A stretch of 64,000 nt of DNA from an uncultured Rikenellaceae bacterium (GCA_910588925.1 CAJURV010000001.1:23516-87515); one strand, 5' to 3'; counted from the stretch's first letter, positions 16,977-26,444 are shown. A program made the numbers and translations. Notes: generated from the sequence alone by a model not told the origin.

Positions 16977-17903
16977 CTACCGTCGCAACTTAGGAAACAT
17001 CTTACGCACATGCAATATCACCCTGTCTACCGACTTATCGGCTATTACTATGATAGTCGCCGCAACTATGAGCAACCCTCCCGACACATCGCGTACGGTG
17101 ACGGCCTGCCCCAGTACGGTCACACTCAGGATTACCGCCGATACCGGCTCGAGCGCACCCAATATGGCCGTCGGCGTCGAACCTATTATCTGGATCGCTT
17201 TCGTAGTGCATGTCAGTGAAATAACCGTAGGGATGACGGCGAGCGCAATAAGATTAAGCCACCCCGAGGGGAGTGACGGTAGTGTCAGCGGCCTACCCGA
17301 AAGAATCATGACTACATATACCGCACATCCGCAAGTAAGAACATAAAACAACAGCTTGGTCGTCGGTATTGATCTGATTCGGCCCGAAACATTCACCATT
17401 ATTATATAAAGGGCATAAGTGAGTGCCGATACCATCACCAGCAAACACCCGTACGGACTCAAAGGCACTCCCGACTGCGGCTTCATCAGCAATATAAGCC
17501 CTACGCACATCAATATCAAACATATCGCGATAGGAGCCCTGAACCTCTCACGAAAGAAAAATATCATGAGCACGGCAACCATGACAGGATATACGAATAA
17601 AAGTGTCGACGCTATACCCGAATTCATATATTCGTAACTCTCGAACAACGTGAGCGACGATAACGCCATAAGTATTCCGAGGATAGATACGGGTCCCAAC
17701 TCCTCCTTCGACAGCCTGAGAGAATACCCTCTGAATATCAAAAGAAGCGCAAGCAACGGGATACCCATGAGATAACGAAACAACAATACGGAACACGGAT
17801 TCATACCCTGAGCGTAAAGCGGAACCGCGAATGCAGGATTGGTTCCGTATGCGGCGGCCGCGATAGCTGCCAACGAATAACCTTTTATTTCAGCCAGTTT
17901 CAT
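16977..17903 (-). CDS. EamA/DMT-family transporter
   Basis: 308-residue inner-membrane protein with about ten hydrophobic segments in two EamA repeats, typical of drug/metabolite transporters (RhaT/YdcZ-like). Visible signs are the N-terminal YGTNPAFAVPLYAQGMNP loop, the first repeat ending LILMCVGLILLM, and the second ending in GGLLIVAATIIVIADKSV. ATG at 17903 is chosen because the hydrophobic first helix follows it; a further upstream reading adds a basic Cys-rich stretch that does not look like protein. The substrate is unknown. It lies 76 bases after dnaA on the same strand and could be co-transcribed. Confidence 0.85.
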   Translation of the reverse strand: MKLAEIKGYSLAAIAAAAYGTNPAFAVPLYAQGMNPCSVLLFRYLMGIPLLALLLIFRGYSLRLSKEELGPVSILGILMALSSLTLFESYEYMNSGIASTLLFVYPVMVAVLMIFFFRERFRAPIAICLILMCVGLILLMKPQSGVPLSPYGCLLVMVSALTYALYIIMVNVSGRIRSIPTTKLLFYVLTCGCAVYVVMILSGRPLTLPSLPSGWLNLIALAVIPTVISLTCTTKAIQIIGSTPTAILGALEPVSAVILSVTVLGQAVTVRDVSGGLLIVAATIIVIADKSVDRVILHVRKMFPKLRR

Positions 17904-17979
17904 ATATGTCAATAACTTGAATCTACAAAAAACGCACCTTTTGAGAAAGGCGCGCTTCAATCCATATCGTATAACCCCT

Positions 17980-19377
17980 TTACCGAATCTGTTTCTCTAT
18001 CTGTTCCACATGCGCGCAAAGCCCGCGATCGGTCTCAAGCAGATTGGACACCGTCTTGATGGCGTGTACTACAGTGGCGTGATCGCGCATCAAAGCCTCG
18101 CCTATACTCTTGAGCGACAAGTTGGTGTGCTTCTTGCAAAGGTACATCGACACCTGACGCGCCTGCACGATCTCGCGTGAACGTTTCTTGGAGAAGAAAT
18201 CCTCTTCGGAGACATTGAAGAATGTGTAGACTATTCTGCATATATCCTCCGCCGTTATCTCCCGCTGACGGAAGCTGACGTATGCCTTGAGCACCTCGCG
18301 TGCGAGCGATATGGTAGCCGGACGCCCCAAAAGAGTGGCATTGGCGATGAAAGACGATATGGCACCCTCTATCTCGCGTATATTAGCCTTTATATTCTCG
18401 GCGAGGAAGTCCACTATGTCGTCGTCGAGAGTGACACCGAGACGTTCGCACTTATTCTTGATTATTTTTACCTTGGTGTTATAGTCCGGAACGGTCAACT
18501 CCACCGACAACCCCCATTTGAAACGGGTAAGAAGACGCTCCTCTATATCCTTCAGCTCCACGGGAGGCTTGTCGGCCGTCAACACCAACTGCTTTTTGGA
18601 GAGGTGCAGGTGGTTGAATATGTTGAAGAAGGTGTTCTGCGTGCCGGGCTTGTTGCCAGAGAACTCCTGTATGTCGTCCACTATCAACACGTCTATCATC
18701 TGATAGAAGTGTATGAAGTCGTTTATCTCCTTGCGTTGCATGGCGCTGGTATATTGCGCCTGAAACTTCTGTGCGCTGACATACAGCACGTATTTATCGG
18801 GGAAACGCTTCTTGACCTCTATGCCTATGGCCTGAGCAAGGTGTGTCTTGCCCAACCCCGAATCGCCGTATATGAATATGGGGTTGAAAGCCGTCGTTCC
18901 GGGCTCTTCGGCTATCTTTATACCGGCTGTACGGGCCAACTGGTTGCATTCGCCCTCTACGAAATTCTCGAACGTGTAGTCGAAGTTGAGTTGCGGATCG
19001 ACCACTACCCTTTTCACCCCGGGTATCACGAACGGATTCTTTATGTTCTGGGTGTTGGTGGTATTGAGAAACGTCTTTATAGGAGCCATCTCGGTGCCGG
19101 CGGCCTCCGGACGGGGAACGGCGTACTTGAGCGTTATGTCTGAACCGAACTCGTTATAGAGAATCGGACGCAACATCATTATATAGTTGTCGTTGATGTG
19201 GTCGACGAAATCCTTGTTCGGAACACGCAGACGAAGAGTATGTGTATCGCCGTCGAAACCGTGCACAACAGTCGGTTTGAACCATTTTACAAACTCATCC
19301 TGAGGGATAAGCTCCTTTATAGTCAAAAGACAGTTCTGCCACTTTGTGTTCTGATTCGTCTGCATCGCTTGCGTCAT
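17980..19377 (-). CDS. dnaA: Chromosomal replication initiator protein DnaA
   Basis: 465 residues. Domain I is residues 1-90 (WQNCLLTIKELIPQDEFVKWF), with a short linker; the AAA+ domain follows, with Walker A GDSGLGKTH at 171-179 and Walker B VLIVDDIQEF. Domain IV is a helix-turn-helix ending with the DnaA-box recognition signature LMRDHATVVHAI near residue 435. DnaA binds DnaA boxes and melts the origin. The upstream 680 bases hold a perfect DnaA box, so autoregulation and/or the origin itself are likely near. A second in-frame ATG is four codons in. Confidence 0.97.
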   Translation of the reverse strand: MTQAMQTNQNTKWQNCLLTIKELIPQDEFVKWFKPTVVHGFDGDTHTLRLRVPNKDFVDHINDNYIMMLRPILYNEFGSDITLKYAVPRPEAAGTEMAPIKTFLNTTNTQNIKNPFVIPGVKRVVVDPQLNFDYTFENFVEGECNQLARTAGIKIAEEPGTTAFNPIFIYGDSGLGKTHLAQAIGIEVKKRFPDKYVLYVSAQKFQAQYTSAMQRKEINDFIHFYQMIDVLIVDDIQEFSGNKPGTQNTFFNIFNHLHLSKKQLVLTADKPPVELKDIEERLLTRFKWGLSVELTVPDYNTKVKIIKNKCERLGVTLDDDIVDFLAENIKANIREIEGAISSFIANATLLGRPATISLAREVLKAYVSFRQREITAEDICRIVYTFFNVSEEDFFSKKRSREIVQARQVSMYLCKKHTNLSLKSIGEALMRDHATVVHAIKTVSNLLETDRGLCAHVEQIEKQIR

Positions 19378-19716
19378 CTCAAATAATAGACATCTTCCGA
19401 CCCACAGGCCTGCCGAAGACGTCGGTTTACAACTGTTTGCGAAATACCCTCACTCCGTACGACTAAAGACAAACCTATCCCTCCCCTTCTCATATACGGC
19501 AACCGGCCGAACACGAAAAAGGAAACTATCGCCTCTCTTAAATCGGGTGGATTTTGGATTATTTCTGTTGCAAATATGAAAAATTAAATGAGAAAAAAAA
19601 ATCCTTTTTCGGTTGTTTTTATACATAATTTTTATCCTAAAATCCAACCTTAACAATATCACTATTTTAGACGATAAAAAATTTATATACTAATTTTCTA
19701 CATAAACCAACAAAAG

Positions 19717-19725
19717 TTATCAACA
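19717..19725 (+). promoter_or_regulatory. DnaA box
   Basis: TTATCAACA, a standard DnaA-box variant, 340 bases upstream of the dnaA start. Confidence 0.6.
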
Positions 19726-19978
19726 CCCTATTTTTTAGCAACAAACAATTAATAATCAACATATTAACGCAACATGTTCCACGACAGAATCAAGGTTTGC
19801 GACCTGTTTCACGGGGTAAATCCACTACTTCGTTACCATAAAAACGCACCCTCTCGAATCGGAAAATATCCGACCTAAATCATCGTGTCGCGACATCTGT
19901 CGTAAGGGATAAAAAAGGGTCGAAGATAACGAGTAAAAAAACATGGATGCAAGACAAATTTTATCGAAAAATTATACA

Positions 19979-19986
19979 TATATTTG
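19979..19986 (+). promoter_or_regulatory. -7 box of the phosphosugar mutase gene
   Basis: TATATTTG, 71 bases before the ATG; -33 box not clear. Confidence 0.55.
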
Positions 19987-20056
19987 TATATGGACTTTTC
20001 GGCAGAGAATTTGTTAAGGAAAGCCCATCATAGAAACGAATCATAACAGAAAAGCT

Positions 20057-21787
20057 ATGGATATAGAGAAAAGCACAATGGAGAGGGCCCGCAAATGGCT
20101 CGACGGCAATTTCGACCCCAAGACCAAAGACGAGGTCGCAAGAATGATGAAAGAGGACCCCAAAGAGCTCGGCGAATCGTTTTATAAAACGCTCGAGTTC
20201 GGCACCGGCGGGCTCCGCGGCATAATGGGCGTGGGTACCAATCGCATGAATATCTACACGGTAGGCATGGCTACGCAAGGACTCGCCAACTATCTGAAGA
20301 GCCAGTTCGCAGACCGCCCCATAAGCGTGGCCGTAGCGCACGACAGCCGCAACAACAGCGATCTTTTCGCCAAGACCACGGCCGACATATTCGCAGCCAA
20401 CGGCTTCACCGTATATCTTTTCGAGGCGTTGCGCCCCACTCCCGAGCTATCGTTCGCCATACGCCATCTGCACTGCCAGAGCGGCGTGGTGATAACCGCT
20501 TCGCATAACCCCAAAGAGTACAACGGCTACAAAGCCTATTGGGAAGACGGAGCCCAAGTGGTTGCCCCGCACGACAAGAATATAATAGAGGAGGTGGGCA
20601 AAATAGAATCGGTAGATCAGGTAAAATGGAACGGCGGCGACGGTAAAATAGTGACAATAGGCGAAGATATAGACAAAGCCTATCTGGCTAAAGTAGCCTC
20701 GGTGACGCTATCGCCCGAGGCGGTGGCAAAATACGGCGACGTATCCATAGTCTACACCCCCATTCACGGTACCGGCATAACGCTCGTTCCTAAAGCTTTG
20801 GAGATGTGCGGATTCAAAAATATCACCGTGATAGAGGAGCAATCCACCCCCGACGGCAACTTCCCCACAGTGGTATCGCCCAATCCGGAGGAGGCCTCTG
20901 CGCTCAAATTAGCGATAGAACGTGCCGAAAAGATCGGTGCCGACCTGGTGATAGCCACCGACCCCGACGCCGACCGAATAGGCATAGCTGTACGCGATGA
21001 CAAGGGCCGAATGGTATTGCTCAACGGCAACCAGACCGGAACAATACTCACATATTACCTTCTGACCCGCTGGAAAGAGCTGGGCAAGCTGAAAGGCAAA
21101 GAGTTCATCGTCAAAACCATAGTGACCACAGAGCTTATCGCGAGCATAGCCGAATCGTTCGGCGTGGAATACTACGACGTACTGACCGGCTTCAAATTCA
21201 TTGCCGGCGTCATACGCGACAACGAGGGCAAGAAGCAGTATATCGGCGGAGGCGAGGAGAGCTACGGTTATCTCACCGGCGATTTCGTGCGCGACAAGGA
21301 TGCGGTGTCGGCATCGGTACTCGTGGCCGAAGCCATGGCATGGGCCAAAGGACAGGGATTGTCGCTATGGCAGCTTCTCGAGGTCATATACCGCAAATAC
21401 GGTTACTATAAAGAGGGGATGGTCTATATAACCAAACAGGGCAAAGAGGGTGCGGAAGCCATCGCCAAAATGATGAGCGACATGCGCTCCAATCCTCCCA
21501 AGAAGCTCGGATCGTCGGCCGTAGTCACAATTAAGGATTACCAGTTACGCGAGGAGACCGACCTCAAATCAGGTGCGAAAAAACCTATAGACCTGCCTGT
21601 ATCCAACGTACTGCAATTCATTACCGAGGACGGCAGCAAAGTATCGGTACGCCCCTCAGGAACCGAGCCTAAAATCAAATTCTACTTCGGAGTACGCGAA
21701 CCACTCGCAGAAGGAGCGGACATAGACAAGGCCGACAAAGCCGCTAATGCGAAGATAGAGGCAATAAAGAGAGATTTGTGGATATAA
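20057..21787 (+). CDS. Phosphoglucomutase/phosphomannomutase family phospho-sugar mutase
   Basis: 576-residue alpha-D-phosphohexomutase of the long PGM2/PgcA type, interconverting hexose 1- and 6-phosphates for glycogen, cell-wall and capsule precursors. The phosphoserine loop TASHNP is at 147-152 (Ser149), the metal-binding DPDADR loop near residue 300, the sugar-binding GGEESYG loop near 395, and the phosphate-binding RPSGTEPK near the C-terminus. Choice of substrate (glucose or mannose phosphate) is not decidable here. Single-gene unit with its own -7 box and terminator. Confidence 0.92.
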   Translation: MDIEKSTMERARKWLDGNFDPKTKDEVARMMKEDPKELGESFYKTLEFGTGGLRGIMGVGTNRMNIYTVGMATQGLANYLKSQFADRPISVAVAHDSRNNSDLFAKTTADIFAANGFTVYLFEALRPTPELSFAIRHLHCQSGVVITASHNPKEYNGYKAYWEDGAQVVAPHDKNIIEEVGKIESVDQVKWNGGDGKIVTIGEDIDKAYLAKVASVTLSPEAVAKYGDVSIVYTPIHGTGITLVPKALEMCGFKNITVIEEQSTPDGNFPTVVSPNPEEASALKLAIERAEKIGADLVIATDPDADRIGIAVRDDKGRMVLLNGNQTGTILTYYLLTRWKELGKLKGKEFIVKTIVTTELIASIAESFGVEYYDVLTGFKFIAGVIRDNEGKKQYIGGGEESYGYLTGDFVRDKDAVSASVLVAEAMAWAKGQGLSLWQLLEVIYRKYGYYKEGMVYITKQGKEGAEAIAKMMSDMRSNPPKKLGSSAVVTIKDYQLREETDLKSGAKKPIDLPVSNVLQFITEDGSKVSVRPSGTEPKIKFYFGVREPLAEGADIDKADKAANAKIEAIKRDLWI

Positions 21788-21806
21788 TTATCAAAGTATG
21801 AACGTG

Positions 21807-21841
21807 ACGGGCATCTTCAGCGTGGAGATGCCCGTTTTTTA
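21807..21841 (+). terminator. Terminator of the phosphosugar mutase gene
   Basis: ACGGGCATCT / AGATGCCCGT (10-bp stem) and a six-T run. Confidence 0.92.
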
Positions 21842-22135
21842 TATTCAACACCGACAAGGCCGGAAGATGTCACAGGCAATTTGTTCGGTCCGAATGAAGT
21901 GAGGCCCGGTATAGCTGTGATCGCAAAGAGATAGCCGCACTGTAATAATCATGCCTATCCCGAAATCGAGTCGCCACAAAACCACGTATTATCTATGCAG
22001 AACAAAGCATCGACAAAATGCAGATGAAAACAATAGGGGCTTATCGGAAGCGCCGCACCTTGTATATGAAGTTGACAAAAAAGCACCGTATTTTCTACCG
22101 TTTTGTCGGTATTTGAAGCAGTTTGGTCGAAATTA
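21842..22135. other. Intergenic region, nothing recognised
   Basis: About 290 bases before the next promoter. A 70-codon open stretch here has no recognisable features and is not called. Confidence 0.55.
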
Positions 22136-22167
22136 TTTGTCAGAAACGAATATTTTACATTAATTTG
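22136..22167 (+). promoter_or_regulatory. Promoter of the 22239 hydrolase
   Basis: TTTG at 22136-22139, 20-base spacer, and TTAATTTG at 22160-22167 (one mismatch to TAnnTTTG). Confidence 0.55.
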
Positions 22168-22238
22168 TATAATCCAAATTAACCGACGTCTTAAAACAAG
22201 CGAAAGCTTGAAAGACGCCTATTAACAAACGAATCGAT

Positions 22239-23393
22239 ATGATGAAAAGACTGTTTCTATCGACACTCTGCCTGATGGCGGCATCAAGCGTAATGGCCCA
22301 GACGGGTCTCACAAAAAAACAAGCCGACGAAGCTACCGAACGTCTATTGGCGGAACGTAGTGCAAAAATCGAGGCGGAGTACGGACACGAATGGAAAGAG
22401 GGCGTGCTCACCAACGGCGACTACAAGATGAAATTCTACTACCGCGTGTTCGGCGACAAACCCGCCGACGGTCGCTCTTTATATATATCTATGCACGGCG
22501 GAGGCGGCACTACCCCTGCGGCCAACGACAAACAGTGGGAAAACCAGAAAGGGCTCTACACTCCGGTAGAAGGCATCTATTTCGTGCCCCGTTCGTCTAC
22601 CGACACTTGGAACATGTGGCACCAGTTCTACATGGACGGCTTCGTAGACAAAATAGTGCAACTATCCGGCATATATGAAGATGTCAACCCCAACAAAATA
22701 TACGTGATGGGCTACTCTGCCGGCGGCGACGGCACTTTCCAGCTGGCTCCGCGTCTTGCCGACCACTGGGCGGCAGCATCTATGATGGCGGGACACCCCA
22801 ACAACGCCAAAATAGAAAACCTGCGTAACCTTCCGTTCTCCATATTCATGGGCGGACAGGACGCGGCATACGGCCGTAACAGCCATGCACGCGAATGGAT
22901 AGCACGTCTCGGCTCGTTGCATAACGCCGAAGGCGGCTTCGTTTCTGACTCTCACATATTCGAGGAGTGCGGCCACTGGATGAACCGTCAGGACACCATC
23001 GCCATGTCATGGATGCCCAAATTCCGTCGTAACCCCTACCCCAACAAGGTATCGTGGGTACAGGACGACGTATCGCGCGACAACTTCTACTGGCTCTACG
23101 CAAGCCCCACCGGCAAGAACGAAGATACCAAAGTTGTAGCCGAATACGACGGCGAGACCAACACCGTCAATATAGTGGAAACAAACTCTCCCTCGGTAAT
23201 ATTCGGTCTCAACGACAAAATGATGAACCTCGACAAACCCGTAGAGATAAAATTCAAGGGTGAGACCATCTACAAAAAACGCCTCCCCCGTTCGCTCAAA
23301 TCAATAGAAGAAGACGTGAACGCCGGCCGCGACGCCGACCTCATATTCCCTGTCAAAGTAAAGGTAATGAACGGCGTAGCCACTGTGCTTTAG
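22239..23393 (+). CDS. Exported alpha/beta hydrolase (esterase/PHB-depolymerase-like)
   Basis: 384 residues with a clear signal peptide (MMKRLFLSTLCLMAASSVMA, cleavage before Gln21), so it is exported. The oxyanion loop SMHGGGGTT is at residues 84-92, the nucleophile elbow GYSAGG at 158-163 (Ser160), and a catalytic His is probable in EECGHWM. This fits the secreted esterase/depolymerase-like alpha/beta hydrolases common in Bacteroidetes; feruloyl- or acetyl-esterase action on plant or host polymers is possible but inferred. An extra C-terminal beta-rich region of about 90 residues follows the hydrolase fold. Single gene with its own promoter and terminator. Confidence 0.82.
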   Translation: MMKRLFLSTLCLMAASSVMAQTGLTKKQADEATERLLAERSAKIEAEYGHEWKEGVLTNGDYKMKFYYRVFGDKPADGRSLYISMHGGGGTTPAANDKQWENQKGLYTPVEGIYFVPRSSTDTWNMWHQFYMDGFVDKIVQLSGIYEDVNPNKIYVMGYSAGGDGTFQLAPRLADHWAAASMMAGHPNNAKIENLRNLPFSIFMGGQDAAYGRNSHAREWIARLGSLHNAEGGFVSDSHIFEECGHWMNRQDTIAMSWMPKFRRNPYPNKVSWVQDDVSRDNFYWLYASPTGKNEDTKVVAEYDGETNTVNIVETNSPSVIFGLNDKMMNLDKPVEIKFKGETIYKKRLPRSLKSIEEDVNAGRDADLIFPVKVKVMNGVATVL

Positions 23394-23424
23394 TTCCCGA
23401 TCTTATCATCACTATCAAATAAAG

Positions 23425-23462
23425 GAATGCCCGAGATTATCCATCTCGGGCATTCTTCATTT
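23425..23462 (+). terminator. Terminator after the 22239 hydrolase
   Basis: Perfect 12-bp stem GAATGCCCGAGA (23425-23436) / TCTCGGGCATTC (23444-23455), 7-base loop, followed by TTCATTTT. Confidence 0.8.
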
Positions 23463-23571
23463 TACGATAAAACTTATATGCGATCTTCAAGCACAATGAA
23501 CAAGGCCGTTTTCAACCGTTCACAGCAACCTGACCTACATAATGAAGCCTATGCGAAACGGAGCATAGCCC

Positions 23572-25074
23572 CTATCCGCAATAAAAATACCGGCGTACCA
23601 TCTCCATGATCTTATCGTTATCATCGCCGAGCTCCTGACGCAGAGAGGCATCGCCGAAAGCCTCCAATCGCTCTATCACTCCATCAATAAGACGCGGAGA
23701 AAAGACACCGTACATCTCGTAGACGGACCGTTGCCCGGCCAGACATGCGGCAGACTCGGCGCACGAAGCGGGCAACTGGCTGAGACGGGCCAGCACCTCC
23801 TTATGTCTCTCATCGAAGATATTGACGTCAACATAACGGTCGCGCGCATATTTCAAACCCTGCTCCATCTCGAAGCCATGACGCGCCGCCACGGTCAATC
23901 CGGCCAAAAGCAGATATATATCCGCCGAACCGTCAGGACAACGAAACTCCACCGTCTGTTTCAGGCTCACATCCACATCCGAGACCCTCTCCGACGGATT
24001 GGCGTCGCACACCATACTGCCGGCCCCGGCACTCCATCCGAGCGGCACACGCACGAGCACAGAACGGTTGCGGTCGCCCCAGCATATATTGGTCGGAGCC
24101 TCCTGATGTGGCACTAAACGGAAATAGGACGTGGGATTGGTATTACCGAAAGCAGTGAGCGACGGCGCCAACGACAGGTAACCGGCTATAGCCCTGAGCG
24201 CATCCTCCGAAAGCGTGCCGTCGGCTCCGACCATGGCATTACGCCCGTCTTTCATAAGACGTGTATGTATATGCAACCCGCTACCGGCCTTGCCTACGGT
24301 GATTTTGGGCGCGAAAGTGACATCCACGCCGTAACGCTCGCCCAACGTACGAACTATCCATTTGGCGATCATAAGCTGGTCGGCGGCACTCTCTATGTCG
24401 GTAGGCAGAAACTCTATCTCGTTTTGTTCGTAAAGCCTGTCGTCCTGAGTGAAATTACCGACCTCCGAATGGCCGTACTTGACCTCTCCGCCCGCCTCGG
24501 CTATATATTTCATAGCCATGGTGCGAAACCAGGCCCCCTTGTTGAACGGGGTCGACTCATGATAGCCCTTCTGGTCGTCGGCAAGGAAAAGCTCCGGCTT
24601 GGGGGTCACTACATAATACTCCAACTCGCCCATCACATGGAGATCGCATCCCGTAACGCGACGCAACTGTTCATGCGCCTTACGCAACGTATATTCGGGA
24701 GACATTTCGAGCGGCATCCCCTCCTTGGTATAATAGCTACACAATATGTCGATAGCCGGAATCTCGCTGAAAGGATTGATAAAAGCGGTTCGGTAACGCG
24801 GTATCACGTAGAGATCGCTCGCTCCGGCCTCTATGTAAGGGAAGAGACTCGACCCGTCCACCCGTTCGCCGCATGTGAGGATGCTGTCGAGATAGGCCTC
24901 GTCGTTGATGATGAAATTAAGGGTCTTGAGACGTCCGTCGGCTCCCGGATAACGAAAATTTATCAACTCTATGCCGTTCTCGCGAACATAGCGCATCAGA
25001 TCGGCCTTGGTGAAATCCCGCCTCGGCTTACCGAGAAAACGCACGAGACGGTCAGGGTTTAGATTAAAATTCAT
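23572..25074 (-). CDS. glnA: Glutamine synthetase
   Basis: ATP-dependent synthesis of glutamine from glutamate and ammonia. The 500-residue protein is GlnA-type I by length. The beta-Grasp N-domain includes GIELINFRYPGADGRLKTL. The catalytic barrel carries GELEYYV (metal-binding Glu), NEIEFLP, SGLHIHTRL with the ammonia-site His, NRSVLVRVP in place of the common NRS/R region, and FRCPDGSADIYLLLAG matching the EFRxPD block. The adenylylation-type tyrosine region near the C-terminus is not obvious. Monocistronic; -7 box TATATTTG on the minus strand 66 bases upstream. Confidence 0.92.
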   Translation of the reverse strand: MNFNLNPDRLVRFLGKPRRDFTKADLMRYVRENGIELINFRYPGADGRLKTLNFIINDEAYLDSILTCGERVDGSSLFPYIEAGASDLYVIPRYRTAFINPFSEIPAIDILCSYYTKEGMPLEMSPEYTLRKAHEQLRRVTGCDLHVMGELEYYVVTPKPELFLADDQKGYHESTPFNKGAWFRTMAMKYIAEAGGEVKYGHSEVGNFTQDDRLYEQNEIEFLPTDIESAADQLMIAKWIVRTLGERYGVDVTFAPKITVGKAGSGLHIHTRLMKDGRNAMVGADGTLSEDALRAIAGYLSLAPSLTAFGNTNPTSYFRLVPHQEAPTNICWGDRNRSVLVRVPLGWSAGAGSMVCDANPSERVSDVDVSLKQTVEFRCPDGSADIYLLLAGLTVAARHGFEMEQGLKYARDRYVDVNIFDERHKEVLARLSQLPASCAESAACLAGQRSVYEMYGVFSPRLIDGVIERLEAFGDASLRQELGDDNDKIMEMVRRYFYCG

Positions 25075-25139
25075 AGATATATAATTTAAAATTTAAAAGC
25101 GCTTGAATCTTGATTAAAGTCTAAGCATTTACATAATGA

Positions 25140-25147
25140 CAAATATA
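25140..25147 (-). promoter_or_regulatory. glnA -7 box
   Basis: Minus strand TATATTTG, 66 bases upstream of the glnA ATG; no clear -33 box. Confidence 0.55.
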
Positions 25148-25210
25148 CCGAATTTTAATATACCGGCGGCAAGGAGTAGTCATCATCGGTTATATTTTGC
25201 GATTTTAATA

Positions 25211-25218
25211 TATATTTG
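25211..25218 (+). promoter_or_regulatory. -7 box of the head-GIN gene
   Basis: TATATTTG, 75 bases before the ATG at 25293. Confidence 0.5.
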
Positions 25219-25292
25219 TATCATGAAACGCTATCCGGGTAATATATATCCGCTGCGTCCATACATAGACACAAGAACATAACATCGCTTTT

Positions 25293-25979
25293 ATGAAGAA
25301 GATAGCATTATTGGCACTCGCACTATTCGGTACGGCATCGGGCATATCGGCGCAAAACCGCATAGATGTCGAAACAGGTGACTTCAAAGACATAAACGTA
25401 ACGGGAGAGATACAGGTTAACCTCGTGCGAGGCGAACATCCCGGCATATCGGCCGAGATAACCAACTCCACCACGGACAAGCTGGAATATTTCGTAAAAA
25501 AGGACGAACTGTTCCTACGCATGAAACAACCTTTCGCAGCCACTAAAGAATCTCGCGGACAAGCGGTTATTACCGTGACATACAAAGATCTATGCAGCAT
25601 AACCTCCGACGGAGCCACCATATTATCTCCGGGAGTGATAGAATCCGACGTCATAGTGATCACCACCATCGCCAAAGGCAATATCAACCTCAATATGGCG
25701 TGCCGCGACGTTGAGGTCAACGCCACCAACAGTATCGTAACCCTCGGCGGCGACACCGAATATCTCAACATAAAAGCTATGGCGGGAGCATCGGTCAACG
25801 CCTTAGCCATGTCGTGCGACAACGTTAACGCCACGGCCAACACCACGGCAGAGTGTTTCGTCAACGCCAAAATAAGATTGGAGGCCAAAGCCGCTACCAA
25901 AGGCAAAGTATATTACAAAGACGACCCCGAAATACTCAAAACCGACAAATCGACAATGGGGAAAGTAGAAAAAATGTAA
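25293..25979 (+). CDS. Exported head-GIN domain protein (DUF2807)
   Basis: 228 residues with a signal peptide (MKKIALLALALFGTASGISA, cleavage before Gln21). The mature protein follows the DUF2807 head-GIN pattern: DFKDINVTGEIQVNLVRGEHPGISAE, then repeated short beta strands typical of a right-handed beta-helix (ISAE, ITSDGATI, VNATNSIVTLGG, NVNATANTTAECFV). Family members are annotated as putative adhesin-like or cell-envelope proteins; the function is unproven. The stop codon is followed directly by repeat copy A3, which carries the likely terminator. Confidence 0.85.
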   Translation: MKKIALLALALFGTASGISAQNRIDVETGDFKDINVTGEIQVNLVRGEHPGISAEITNSTTDKLEYFVKKDELFLRMKQPFAATKESRGQAVITVTYKDLCSITSDGATILSPGVIESDVIVITTIAKGNINLNMACRDVEVNATNSIVTLGGDTEYLNIKAMAGASVNALAMSCDNVNATANTTAECFVNAKIRLEAKAATKGKVYYKDDPEILKTDKSTMGKVEKM

Positions 25980-26055
25980 TGGGGGACACAGTCCCCTTTT
26001 TGATAAACTACACCGTCGGTTGTGTCGCAAAAGTGCGGTGAACACAGCATTGTAG
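25980..26055 (+). repeat. Family A repeat, copy A3, with terminator hairpin
   Basis: Starts one base after the stop codon. Hairpin GGGGAC-ACA-GTCCCC at 25982-25996 is followed by TTTTT, then GATAAACTACACCGTCGGT and GTGCGGTGAACACAGC. The order of blocks matches A1 and A2, and the sequence is closest to A4. Confidence 0.85.
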
Positions 26056-26070
26056 GCTATGACAATGACA

Positions 26071-26300
26071 GGAAGGAGGCTATTGGGTCTCCTTTTCTGC
26101 TATATTACGGTTTTTTATGAGTAAGAGTGACCGTATAAAAGCTTTATTTCAATATCATTGCGCCTGTAAGGCGTTATCTTCTGCCTGCAGCGCGGGCGCG
26201 AGGGCCGATAAATCCAATATTCGTTTACCCGGACAGTAATATTTCCCTATCCCGAACTCGCGTTATTAACGATAATCGAAAAAAGGAGATGTACCCCAAC
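26071..26300. other. Gap before tRNA-Thr terminator
   Basis: No gene. A weak hairpin AAGGAG/CTCCTT with TTTT lies at 26073-26096. Around 26205-26270 a segment with ACCCGGACAGTAATATTTCCC resembles 33400-33445 (ACCGGACAGCAATATT), possibly a second degenerate repeat family. Confidence 0.45.
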
Positions 26301-26302
26301 AA

Positions 26303-26328
26303 AAAAGGGAAGCATAAACTTCCCTTTT
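26303..26328 (-). terminator. Terminator of tRNA-Thr
   Basis: AAAAGGGAAG / CTTCCCTTTT stem with a T-run on the minus strand, directly after the tRNA. Confidence 0.85.
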
Positions 26329-26330
26329 GA

Positions 26331-26402
26331 GCCACTCACGAGGCTCGAACTCGCGACCTACGCGTTACGAATGCGTTGCTCTACCGACTGAGCTAAAGTG
26401 GC
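26331..26402 (-). tRNA. tRNA-Thr (CGU)
   Basis: 72-nt cloverleaf read on the minus strand: acceptor GCCACTT with GAGTGGC, D-arm GCTC...GAGC, anticodon loop TTCGTAA (anticodon CGT, reads ACG), T-arm GCGAG-TTCGAGC-CTCGT. CCA is not encoded. The anticodon stem has one A-C mismatch next to the loop. Confidence 0.93.
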
Positions 26403-26413
26403 TTTTGACGGTG

Positions 26414-26444
26414 CAAATTTAATGTTATTATGGAATACGGCAAA
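26414..26444 (-). promoter_or_regulatory. tRNA-Thr promoter (perfect -33/-7)
   Basis: Minus strand TTTG, exactly 19 bases, TAAATTTG. Both boxes match the Bacteroidota consensus fully. Confidence 0.88.

Larger units (their letters stand above)
19378..20056. other. AT-rich region upstream of dnaA, candidate oriC
   Basis: 680 bases with no gene, between divergent dnaA and the phosphosugar mutase. Very AT-rich around 19560-19760. It contains TTATCAACA at 19717-19725 (DnaA box), TAATCAACA at 19753-19761 (one mismatch), and TGTTCCACG and TGTTTCACG at 19775 and 19805, each equal to half of the ParB site TGTTNCACGTGNAACA. CATATTTG on the minus strand (19571-19578) may be an imperfect -7 box for dnaA. 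An origin function is inferred, not shown. Confidence 0.5.

Noticed and set aside
21951-22163. 70-codon frame upstream of the exported hydrolase
   Set aside because: It overlaps that gene's promoter, and the peptide is basic and low in order; no support.
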